Shown here one piece after another: positions 42,428 through 51,953 of a stretch of DNA of 64,000 bases; the first letter of the stretch is position 1; each line of letters starts with the position of its first letter. Origin of the DNA: Anaspis maculata (lineage: Eukaryota > Arthropoda > Insecta > Coleoptera > Scraptiidae). The position numbers and the translations under genes were made by a program. Below the pieces are notes generated by a model. The model was not told where the DNA came from, did not search any database, and saw nothing but the letters and a program-made list of their open reading frames with translations. The stretch spans positions 106,500,363 to 106,564,362 of the forward strand of contig OX421961.1 of assembly GCA_949128115.1 (NCBI GenBank), written 5' to 3'.

Positions 42428-43652
42428 ATCGTTATTGAATTATTTGAAAAAGTCAATAAATCAAAAAGTCAAACTTTGATGGGCTGCATCTCCGGTATTA
42501 ACGTCTGAGAGGCATTTTTTTTATAATCGGGTCAGCTTCATTTTTGATGGTCTATCCACCCCTGGAATTAATAGGGTTGATGTCGGGACACCTGATTAAT
42601 GCCAAGTGCAGAAACTATACGGTTACCTTTTTCGACATAATTTTGCTCGGAGTTCCGGAACGCCCTGTATGTCTTTAAATACCAATCTGATAAACAAGTT
42701 CAGCATTACCGATCCAGTTTACAATTTTCCAAATTATGTTTTTATCGATCACCAGGCTTGTTTACGACTTCTGCAGTCTCCCACCCCGCCAGTTGAAAGC
42801 TCTCGGCCACTGATTGCACTTTGACGCGCGCAAAGACGCGTCTACGCTAATGCCAGGTAATCCTTTGAGCGTTTTATTTTAACATCGGCGCTGACGATGA
42901 ATAAGGGGGCATTAGCAGGAGAGGACTCTCTCTGTAGCGGATGAGAAAAATCCATTTCCAAAAGGTGCGCCCGAGGCTGGAAGCTGCTAATCAAAGAGGC
43001 GTAAAAATTGCCAATCTCATTCTCACGATTTCCCGGAATTTCCCATGCAAATACTTTTTGTGCGCCCGACGGTTATCGACAATGCCTTCGGTTGGAAATC
43101 TGCCGCGATGGTGGAGGAGTGAGCGCAACTGGGAGGCCTTCTCCGCCGCCGTCACCAAAACTGATTTCACAATCACTGGATGGTCTATTGAGAACAATCG
43201 TGGCGAGCAAATTTGAGTCAAATGAGGTTCGAGCTGTTAATTCAAAAGCCCTCGCCGCGTACAATGGGAAATGAGAAATCTGCAAGCCCAAAGTTGGGTA
43301 TCCAGAAATAAGAAAACTGCCATGGGAAACGAGGGGGCAGGCGGCAGTAAAGTTTAAAGGTTGGGAGTCTGCTTAGTTTCGTGGCGGTGGTAAATTGGCT
43401 GTAAAAAGTCGTGACTATAGTGCGAGGGGCGAAAATTTTCTTGTTTCAAAATAAGTACCTACACGGTGTGATATAAAGTTGAACCGCATAATTTCAAGAA
43501 CAAGAATGGGGGATAGGTATTTGAGAGAATTTCATGCAAGCATTCTTTGGATAAAACCCTCAGCTCGCGTTATATTGCATGCTTTCGATACAATTTATGT
43601 AAAATACCAATAATAATTATGTAGGTGAGTACGTGAGTTATTACTCATAGTA
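42428..43652. other. No gene recognised
   Basis: CGGAACGCCCTGTATG at about 42657 is an isolated TACAGGGCG-type terminus in reverse. Four overlapping 72-91-codon open frames at 42941-43291 lie on both strands over a GC-richer patch; none resembles a known protein. Confidence 0.4.
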
Positions 43653-44080
43653 TATACAGGTGGTCCAACAAAAACGTAACAGACAGATTTTTGGCGGCTT
43701 GACCTCATTTGTTTGTGTACTGTAATATGTTTACTAGAGGGACATAAGCCCCGTGATGGGTTCGGCAACTTAGAGTCAGCCTCCTGCAAGGGGCTGTAAC
43801 CCTCCAAAAATACTGAAACTATAGCATTATCAATAGCACCGCTGTAAATACAATTGAACCAGCTTTAAAATGATGTATCACTCGACCCCACTTGTTATTT
43901 ATAATTTTCAAAGGGTCTACCACCCTGACTACGGGGATGAATTTTCACGGTTAAATTAATAGCACTTAAAGATCTCCCTTAAAAACAAAGTTGATCTGCG
44001 TTCGGTCTTATCTCGAAAAAAATTAAGATCGAATGCCAGAGAATCGGTCTCTTACGTTTTGGTTGGGTCACCTTGTATAC
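43653..44080. mobile_element. Small TIR element (~430 bp)
   Basis: TATACAGGTGGTCCAACAAA...ACGTAACAGACAG at the left matches in complement CTCTTACGTTTTGGTTGGGT...CACCTTGTATA at the right, about 35 bases each with several mismatches. TA lies outside both ends. No coding sequence. Confidence 0.7.
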
Positions 44081-44774
44081 CTAACTATACATATATTTAT
44101 ATACAGCCGTGTTCATTTTGGAGGTTCATACCCCAAATTTCTTGCTTCCAAAATTGTTTTCAAGAAAAAGATTGCGATAGGTACCCAACATCATCACATC
44201 ATCACTGCACTATCTTAAAATTTTGTTACTATTCAATAAGGATCCGATATATCCTGTATACATTGCTTCCTAATCCGATATTCGAATTGAAAAGTATGTC
44301 ATTGGTTTTCTGAAGTGAAAGGTGTAAGAAATATATAAAACGATGATTTCATGATTTTAATTGTGGTTTGTTTTGTTCTAGGTAAGTGTCACTCGCCACC
44401 ATTACTACTGCCGACTACTGATCAAAGTAAATGTGGGGAAAGCATTCATAGCTGTAAACAGCTAAATACTTTAGTTTTGAATCCATACAGTGTGTGGTCA
44501 GTATTTACTTGAATAAGGACCGGACCGTCTCCTAGCTGAAATTCCGAATAGGCTATTTGGCAAATAAACGCTGCGCAGAGCGTAAACGCAATGTTTCTTT
44601 GTCAGATTTCTTATTTGGAACTTTATTAGCAGATGGAAATACCTGTCCTAAATTGAGGAGTTGATTTTCAAAACTTGATAAAGCCATAAATTGGAATATG
44701 TGCGATTAAATTTTTATTTGGAGCTTTTTCTTTCCTGGTGATCAAATGCAATTTGGCTGTTTTGCAACTTATAG
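44081..44774. other. No gene recognised
   Basis: AT-rich spacer; no repeat or frame worth calling. Confidence 0.4.
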
Positions 44775-45005
44775 CCAGTTCCACCAGCGAATTTAATCAT
44801 TGTTAACTAATTGAGGCATTTTCTCTGGTGATTATTGGCTTAGTGACCAGAGAAAACACAAGTTTCACGAAAGATTATGGAAAAATGTTTAGACCACAAC
44901 AACTTGTATGCATTTTCCGGGGTCATTCGACCAACACTGACCTAGAATCCATCAGAGAAAATGTCTCAATTAGCTAACAATAATTAAATTAGCTGGTGGA
45001 ACTGG
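44775..45005. mobile_element. Foldback MITE (231 bp)
   Basis: CCAGTTCCACCAGCGAATTT...AATTGAGGCATTTTCTCTGGTG (from 44775) pairs with CATCAGAGAAAATGTCTCAATT...AGCTGGTGGAACTGG (to 45005), arms about 58 bases. The loop also has internal CTCTGG/CCAGAG repeats. Confidence 0.8.
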
Positions 45006-45463
45006 ATGTTAGACACTTTCTTAATATTGAAAGACAAAATGGTAAAAATGGAGAGGTTCAAGTTCAGATAAAATATCAGGTTATCAGGTTCTATCAGGCT
45101 TTATCCCGAAGAAGTTTTCGAAGGTTAAGAGCAAATTGAAAAAGAAATCGGTGCCAAGCTGGAATCGGACGCTGAATGTATAAAACTTACTGTGGCGTCA
45201 CTTGCCGGTCGATTGCAAATAAAGTGTCGGTGACACATCTTCGTCAATTATTCAATCGATGGTAGGTACTTGCCTACACACACATCAAAACAATGTAGGG
45301 GACGGGACAAGCAAATTCAGAAATTCTGAAATCATCATACCTTTTGATTGCCATCGGCGATTTCATGTCGGTTTTTCAGTGTTCGATACCTCATTTCATT
45401 TCATTCCATTTATCTACTCCTATCGGATAATTCTGACATTATCTAGCCGTTCACGAAGCCAGG

Positions 45464-45575
45464 ATGAATTCCTACCTCGATGCCTACGAAAACGTAGAGT
45501 ATAAACCTCCAGAAATCTTAGAAGTGGCGAAATCGGTGGTCCTGAATCTACTACCGGAGAAGTCTCGATTTAAGT
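45464..45575 (+). pseudogene. N-terminal fragment of a Crypton-like recombinase family protein
   Basis: The frame from the ATG at 45464 reads MNSYLDAYENVEYKPPEILE and continues through LNLLPEKSRF. This matches in position and pattern the start of the larger pseudogene 960 bases downstream (PPEL..AAKHV..QLLPDKSRARY): a P-P-E-[IL] motif, then L-L-P-[DE]-K-S-R. The family word LLPEKS is typical of the first helix of the N-terminal domain. After KSRF the similarity stops, although the frame runs on to 45835, so it is a truncated relic or a first exon whose continuation is missing. Confidence 0.45.
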
Positions 45576-46425
45576 CGACTTGTGTTAACTACAGGTTTGG
45601 CTGTCTTCTTGGCGGGCTGTCGTCCACCATCCACCAACGCGGTGCGTGCTGCAATCCTTTGCAGCCGCAGTGGCAAAAACGCTATTTGTCAGGTGGTCAT
45701 TCAGTGTCTTGCGTCTCAATCATCGAACGGTTTACGTGGTATAATAGTATATTACATACTCAGGTAGGAAGCGTCATATTACAGGCGAGAGCCAAGATAT
45801 ACATAACCAAGGCGCAAAGCGCCGAGGTAAGGTAGGGCTCGAGGCTGTAATGAAGCTTACTACTGTAGTTTGTATACTTTTTTATTCACAATCATGTACT
45901 TTACGTTTGTTGAAAGTTATTATAAAATTGGTTTTTCATCATAACGGTCAACGAAACTGAAAAGCTATGGATATTTGACAGAAGAAATCAAATCATTCAC
46001 GCTCAGTATAAAACGTAAAGTTATTCCCACGAAATTTGCGAATAAAAATAAATAAATAAATGAATAAAACCAAGCCATTTCCGAGATATTTTACTATGGA
46101 CATATAAAAGTATAGACTATGCGCGTGTATTTTATCCATACTTAAATAGTGAGTAGACGCTTATCTTGAAAACAGGGTTTATAGGCAAAAAAAGCAAGTA
46201 TGGGTACTTATTCTCTTCAATAGTCCACAGAATCGGAAAATTTAATTATTTCTGTAAAATCTTAGGCGATTAAACAATTAAAAATGATGGGAGGTTTATT
46301 TCTTGTGCAGTCGTATCAAAAAATTGAATCAGGTAGATTGGGATTTGACGTGTTTCTAAAACAAAATTTAAATTTGCTGTCAATTTCCAAATTTCTTTCG
46401 AACCAGTTCAGTTCAAAACATTAAA
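45576..46425. other. No gene recognised; spacer between two family fragments
   Basis: It contains palindrome-like AAGGCGCAAAGCGCCGAGG (about 45810) and AT-rich DNA. No further piece of the recombinase-like protein was found here. Confidence 0.4.
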
Positions 46426-46537
46426 ATGGTTAGTGAAAGTGACATGGAACTTACGCCGCCCGAATTGCGGCTGGCCGCAAAGCATGTGTCTGGCCAATTG
46501 CTCCCAGATAAAAGTAGAGCGAGATACGAAAAGGCGT

Positions 46538-49500
46538 CCCAAGCAACAAATTAGGGCCAAATTAGGTTAAAATCTACCTCACTATTGGTCAGCGACCAAT
46601 TTTCAATAGGTCGGATTTACGTTTAATCGACGTCGAATTCAGGTAAGTGGGGAAAAATAAGTGGGTAATTTAAACGTCGAAAATTGGGCACATAGGTCGA
46701 TTTGACTTATAGGTCAGATACCCTGTTAGTCGGCTAAACCTATAATAAGTTACATTTTTGGTAACAATAAGTAATTTAAGACCTATTTTTACTAATTTGT
46801 GACCTGTGTCTTACAAGACTTGAATAGGTATTATTATCCACTGTGGTATTATTTTGGGTTTTCTCGACTTATAGTTGGTCATACGACTAAAATAGTTATT
46901 TATGTACCATGGGCATAAAGTGCCACTTTTTTTCCCCGCTGTGCGAGATTGCGACCGAGGCCGTAGGCCGAGGGAAGCAAGCACAAGGGGAAAAACGCAC
47001 TTTAGCCCAAGGTGCATACAATGTTTTTTGCACTGGCTAGTGCAAGACTGAAAATTTCGAGTTATTGAGTCGTTGAAAAATTGTCATGGCAGCGCTGATT
47101 ACTTGGTGGTACGTCGCACGATCTACCATGCGATCAACAAAATTCGGAATTGGAGTAGGCTGTTCCCCAAGAAAGCAGCTTGACATCCTGAAATTTAATC
47201 AGATCATAGCCTACCAGATCGTATGGACGAGTGGCAGGTTACCTCTATCACCTATCTTGAACACGTAGCTGACGGGGCCCCATCGCTTACTAGCATAAAA
47301 CAGGTATTTATTGGTTTTGGTATGTAAACGTGCTAGTTTTGTTGTTCTTGTAGTCTTCCGTGTTCCCTACAAATTGAAGTCCATTTTACATCGCATCAAG
47401 TAGTTACGTCAAAATAGAAGGTGACGTCTCCTCTGACGGATCAAGAGCGCTCGTTGCCATGACGACTTTTTTGCCCAAGGGCTTAAAAGAGTCACTTTAG
47501 GCCCTGTTTTGAGATCGTAAAATAACGCATTTAATATAGGTAGTGCAAAATAATATATTATATACCAAGGTTGAGAAAGTATTATTATAGCTGAAGCGCC
47601 AGTTTAGATCCCGAAGCGCAGCTGAGGGATATAAGGCGCTGAAGCTATAATGATTTTCTCGACCGTGGTTTATATAGTATTTTTTTTACTACTAGAAAAT
47701 CGCCGTCCTAATTCAGGAGCAGGTTGATAATGATATACTTCACAGCTAGTAGTGAAAAAAAGACATTAGTGCACAATAGTGTTGTTGGTGTTACCAGAGT
47801 GATTGAGTTTCATGGCGGACCTCCGTCCTTCATAGCAAAATATACCTACCTACCTATAGTACGAAACATTTCGGGGACTTAGTGACTCCTCCCTGGTCAT
47901 AATATTCACACGAAGGAAATATTTTTGACAAATGTGCCCCTTGCACCTCCAAATATTGCAATGCGTCTTGGAAAAATCGATTTTTTGCAGAACTTGCGGA
48001 AATAACAACTTAATTTTTTTTTGGTCAATCACAGTTTAGAGCACTAAAATGTTAATATTAAGCTCTTAAATTGAACAGTGTTTCTTAGTTACACTTTTTT
48101 TGCCTGGTGCCTGGCGAAAAACAAGTAATTAAGGGAATACAAAAATTACAGAACAGCTGTTATCGTAATGGCGGACGTGGAACCTGCTGAAGTAAGATGG
48201 AGTAAGTCAGGTGATATTTCGAAATTCGACTTTCAGGGCAAATTTACTATTGGTTTTTACTTATAGGGAAAATTTCCCTTCGAACAGGGCAAAATTACTT
48301 GAAATTCGAACTTTGAAGTCAAAATTGACCTAATTAGGTAAATTTTACCTCAAAGTCTACTCATGGTTTTTTGTTGTTATCGACTTCGGAGTCAACTTTC
48401 CCTAAATTACCGATTTGGACCAAATTTCAACTATGAAGACTACAATTTTAAATGACGCGCTCAATAAATCGGAGTCCAGTGCACGCAGAAGATTTAGGGA
48501 ATTTAGTGTTGTTATCTCTGGTGTTGTTAGTTGTTACCGTTAAGGACGGTGTTGAATTGGTAAAATAAGCGTTGCGAAATCAATCTGTCTGGGTTTATTC
48601 CTTGACGGATTTTTACCATTTTGGTCTCTCTCGAAAGCTACAAGGATGTACTTTGGTTTGAGCCCATTGGCATTCCCAATTTCCAAAAATCAAAAAAAAT
48701 ATTTTTAATTTTTGTAAAAATCCGTCAAGGAATAACTCCAGACGGATTGATTTCGCAACGCTTATTTTACCAATTCAACTCCGTCCTTAACCCACAAAAA
48801 TTATACATCCTTTTGTGTTGACGTTGACACGATGCTGGTATGTCGATGTCCGCCATTTCTGACGAAAGCGGAGTTGGATCTTGAGCCGCGCCGGTGACAC
48901 TTTTTTTTAATAGGCGAGAGTAACCTACGGTGTGCCTATACGGCTTAAACTTCTTGGGGGACATTTTCTGCTTTGCACTATTTCACAGCACAGCAGGTAC
49001 TGGTAACACTGACAAGAGATGATCTGCATGAAAAACCCCAAACAACAAAGAGCCAGCTCATTTTCTGACCTCGAAATCCACATAAGACGGATTTCCTCTG
49101 AAGTTCACTATAATGGTACTTTCGCCCTCCTTTCCACCCGTGTTCCTTAATAAGTCAATTTTTATAGTAATTCTGACTTCAAAGTCAAATGTTCAAATTG
49201 AATAGGTCCGCTTTTTCACTAAAATAACCCTTGTTATTTACCATGACCTGTAAGGCATTGTATAAAGTTGAAAATTACCAAATTTGGACTAGTATAAAGA
49301 GGTTATTCATAACCAGACTTTGAAGTTGAAATTAGGGTAATTTCGAAGTAATTGCGACTACCGTTGATAGCTTAAATTAACCTCAGAGGTAAAATGGACT
49401 TGAACGGCGAAAGTCAAGCGAAAATGAACTAATTTTTGCCCTAGATTATGCCTTATAAGTTTTAAAGAATTTGAAGGCATTTTTTAGGTGGAATCTAGGT

Positions 49501-49706
49501 AATTTTCAACTTCCAAAAACTTTTTGAAGTCGATGGTAAATTTAGGGTTTTTGCAAGGTTAAATCTTGGTAGTTTTTGATTTAAATAATGACTTTGTAGA
49601 GCATTTGTCATATAAGGAAAATTTTATGTCAAATTCATGCATATTTCGCCTTCTTCAAGTCAATTTGACTTTAGCTTGGTAATTTGGCCCTAAATTGCTG
49701 CTTGGG
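46538..49706. mobile_element. 3.2-kb element with CCCAAGC ends, inserted in the recombinase-like exon
   Basis: The ends CCCAAGCAACAAATTAGGGC (46538) and GCCCTAAATTGCTGCTTGGG (to 49706) are inverted repeats of about 27 bases. The flanking coding sequence joins in frame as GCGT|ACACC with no visible target duplication, unusual for a TIR element. The interior is repetitive: many motifs of the type GGTAAATTTTACC and GACTTCGAAGTCAA recur near both ends (46560-46800, 48200-48440, 49130-49700). It also contains a nested MITE (48540-48790), a CGAGGCCGTAGGCCGAGG patch at about 46955, and paired GAGAAAGTATTATTATAGC / GCTATAATGATTTTCTCGACC repeats at 47572-47665. No transposase recognised. Confidence 0.7.
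48540..48790. mobile_element. Foldback MITE, family member 2 (sister at 39108-39427)
   Basis: TTAAGGACGGTGTTGAATTG and CAATTCAACTCCGTCCTTAA are the ends. Arms of ~75 bases (TAAAATAAGCGTTGCGAAAT, TTATTCCTTGACGGATTTTTA) are over 95% complementary by eye. The central part shares TCGAAAGCTACAAGGA and TTTGGTTTGAGCCC with the sister element. It is nested in the 46538-49706 element, so it inserted later or was carried along. Confidence 0.88.
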
Positions 49707-49842
49707 ACACCTTGTTCAAGGAGTGGGCAATGGCGAAGGGAGCCCATTCTGTGACGGAAAATGTGCTTCTGGCGTACTTTGATCAGTGATCAGTTAGACA
49801 AAGACAAGAAAGCGTCAACACTTTGGGCTACGTACTCAATGA

Positions 49843-50943
49843 TAGAGATGGGCGCCGCGCCGACGCCGCGCCGCCGCCGACATGAGTCAAACGGCGCGCC
49901 GGCGGCGTCGCCGCCGGCAACCTCATCGGCGCCGCCGCCGGCGCGATTTTTGTTTTCATTTTCTTATTTTTTTATTCGTTCATTTAACGTCGACCTATTT
50001 CCGCAACGAGGCCTAACACCGACGCCGGTGAATGCTCTTCTCCACTATACCGCTGTTCGTGCCGAAAAAAACAATTACCTTGCACCCTGGCCAGTAAAAA
50101 CTAAAGGGTGAATGTTCAAATAGAAGGTCAAGTTCGGCCAATATCGGTAATCTATTTTTGATACTCAAATACCTGTTTTTGAATTGCAGCAATCAGACCC
50201 ATGACAGAAGAGAGTAACAACATTCAAGTTCAAGATGGACGTGTTCAATTTTGTTTATTGGAAGATATAATAGTTAGTTGGAAATTATATATTTTCTGAT
50301 TTTTTGAAGCACAATAATTTTGATAGTGTGCAATGTTGATACATTTTTTGAAGACTGAATGTTTACGTATCATTGCTCTTTTGCTATTTCTACTCTCAAC
50401 AATAAGTACCTTTATCCATGGGGTAGTTTTGGTTACTTCAACCTCGTAATACTCAAATCGTATTTTACCCGTCATAATCGTACTCAGCGACCCAGAAAAC
50501 ATTAGAAAAGATACCCCACACCAGATCCTCCGTTGCTTTCTGAATTTGCCTTATTTTTTCCAAAATGGCGCTTATTTTTCGTCTTCCGGTGGCGGATCGT
50601 GAGATGGGTACTTAGGTCATACTAATTAGAGGCAAGTTGCTCTATATCGACCTCAAAAACGTATTTGTAGCGCAAGGAATTCATTTGAAGTTTTTTTCCT
50701 ATTTTTACCGCATGGAATTTTTTTTAGGAACTACGGGCCAAATCGTTCAAATAGGTCTTAAGAGCAACTGTACCAAATGGCTTGCTTTAATCATCAAATG
50801 CCGTATCTTTATGCGAACCACGGGCACTTTATGAGTCCTATGACGCCGACCACGCCGACCACGCCGACCGCGCTGCCGCCGCCGCCGGTGTTTTTAGTGA
50901 CACACGCCGCCGCCGCCTAGAATGGGGTCGGCGCCCATCTCTA
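49843..50943. mobile_element. hAT element with CpG-rich ends, inserted in the recombinase-like exon
   Basis: Terminal inverted repeats TAGAGATGGGCGCC and GGCGCCCATCTCTA are flanked by CTCAATGA (49835-49842) and CACAATGA (50944-50951), an 8-bp duplication with one later change. The host reading frame fixes the boundaries. The terminal ~90 bases on each side are almost pure GCC/GCG repeats (49853-49945 and 50842-50935), strikingly unlike the AT-rich surroundings. The interior contains a truncated SINE (49966-50066) and ~750 bases without a recognised gene. Confidence 0.88.
49966..50066 (-). mobile_element. 5'-truncated SINE fragment nested in the hAT element
   Basis: ATTCGTTCATTTAACGTCGA...CCGCAACGAGGCCTAACACC and GACGCCGGTGAATGCT match the 3' part of the SINE at 58611-58934 in the same orientation, including the T-run (poly-A on the minus strand). 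The tRNA-like head is missing. Confidence 0.8.
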
Positions 50944-51343
50944 CACAATGATACGGTCAACTCTGAAAATAAATGAAAAAATTGATATCTCGAAGTATGG
51001 CAGATGACAAGCTTTTTTGAAGAAAGAGAACGTCGGGTACAAAGCGAAGAAATCCAACGTTTTCACTAAAGACTTGAGATATTATTACAAAGTGGGTAAT
51101 TTCCACATAATTTCACCCACCCTCCACCTACTGCAATTTATTCAATAAACCAATTATGCCATGCCGGTGGGCAATACGTTTCATTGCACATTTTCGTGGG
51201 TCGTGGCTTTTTCGTTCCAGACTTCCAGAGTTCAGAACAAGAAACTAACACCATCATTATAAAAATAACCCAGAACATAACCTTTCAAAACCACAAATCA
51301 GCTGTTAAACAAAACTGCCAAAACTAAAAAGCGAAGTAGGCAG

Positions 51344-51945
51344 CACATACTTAAATAGCTATACCGCTCATGAACCTATTGCGCATTCTGCTGCGCCGCG
51401 TAACAGAAGGAGTTAGAGAATGACGCCATCTTGATGGTTAATTTCCAGTGTATCTCAAAATACCGAGCTATATAACTACCACAAAATATCCTAAGGCCCG
51501 TGAAACTGATCAAACCCTCTGCAATTTTACAATAGCGATCCAGTTTTCTCAAGTACCATCACGTAAGTGTATTTAGTTTTCTTGAAATTACGAAATACTC
51601 ACATCGAGTTGGATGGTTGGGAGTCACTGTACTCTGAGTAAACGAAACGTCAAGTGACAGCTTTTTGACAGTGTAAATAAACATCACGTAGTTAACCGAA
51701 CTCTTGGATGCTGGAATGATCGCACACCTTTTCTTCACCTGTTGATTCCCACTTGATGTTATTAGTGTTGATTCCACGTACTTTGAGGGAGAAATAAAAT
51801 AATGTCGTGCTTAGTCAAGTGGCCAACTAGCGAAGTGGTGCCAGCCCACACCACCCAAAGTCCCTAAATAACCATCAAGATGGCGGCGCCCATAATTACA
51901 GGTGTCGGACGTCTCTCTTGCGCGGTATAGCTATTTAAGTATGTG
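51344..51945. mobile_element. hAT- or P-like MITE with perfect 8-bp duplication
   Basis: CACATACTTAAATAGCTATA (51344) and TATAGCTATTTAAGTATGTG (51945) are exact complements, flanked by GTAGGCAG at 51336-51343 and 51946-51953. A second inner pair, GACGCCATCTTGATGGTTA / TAACCATCAAGATGGCGGC, lies ~80 bases in from each end. An 8-bp duplication fits hAT or P superfamily; the CA...TG ends do not decide. No transposase. Confidence 0.9.
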
Positions 51946-51953
51946 GTAGGCAG

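Larger units (their letters stand above)
46426..51110 (+). pseudogene. Crypton-like tyrosine-recombinase family exon, broken by two transposons
   Basis: Piece 1 (46426-46537) reads MVSESDMELTPPELRLAAKH and ends QLLPDKSRARYEKA; piece 2 (49707-49842) reads TLFKEWAMAKGAHSVTENVL to STLWATYSM; piece 3 (50952-~51110) reads IRSTLKINEKIDISKYGR and KENVGYKAKKSNVFTKDLRYY. In order these give the pattern LLP-K-S..Y..F..W..ENVLLAYF..STLW..YSMI.STL..IDISKY..FLKK...GYK.KKS..FTK, which I recognise from a large arthropod family of uncharacterised proteins with a core-binding domain like tyrosine recombinases (Crypton-related). Breaks: a 3169-bp insertion after 46537, a 7-bp tandem duplication GATCAGT at 49781-49794 causing a frameshift, a 1101-bp hAT insertion after 49842, and TGA at 51005-51007. 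The frame resumes exactly across each insertion. The catalytic C-terminal domain is not in the window; GTGGGT near 51094 may be the old splice donor. Confidence 0.65.

Noticed and set aside
42941..43291. Overlapping frames on both strands in a GC-richer patch
   Set aside because: Open frames on both strands at once indicate base composition, not coding; no motif.
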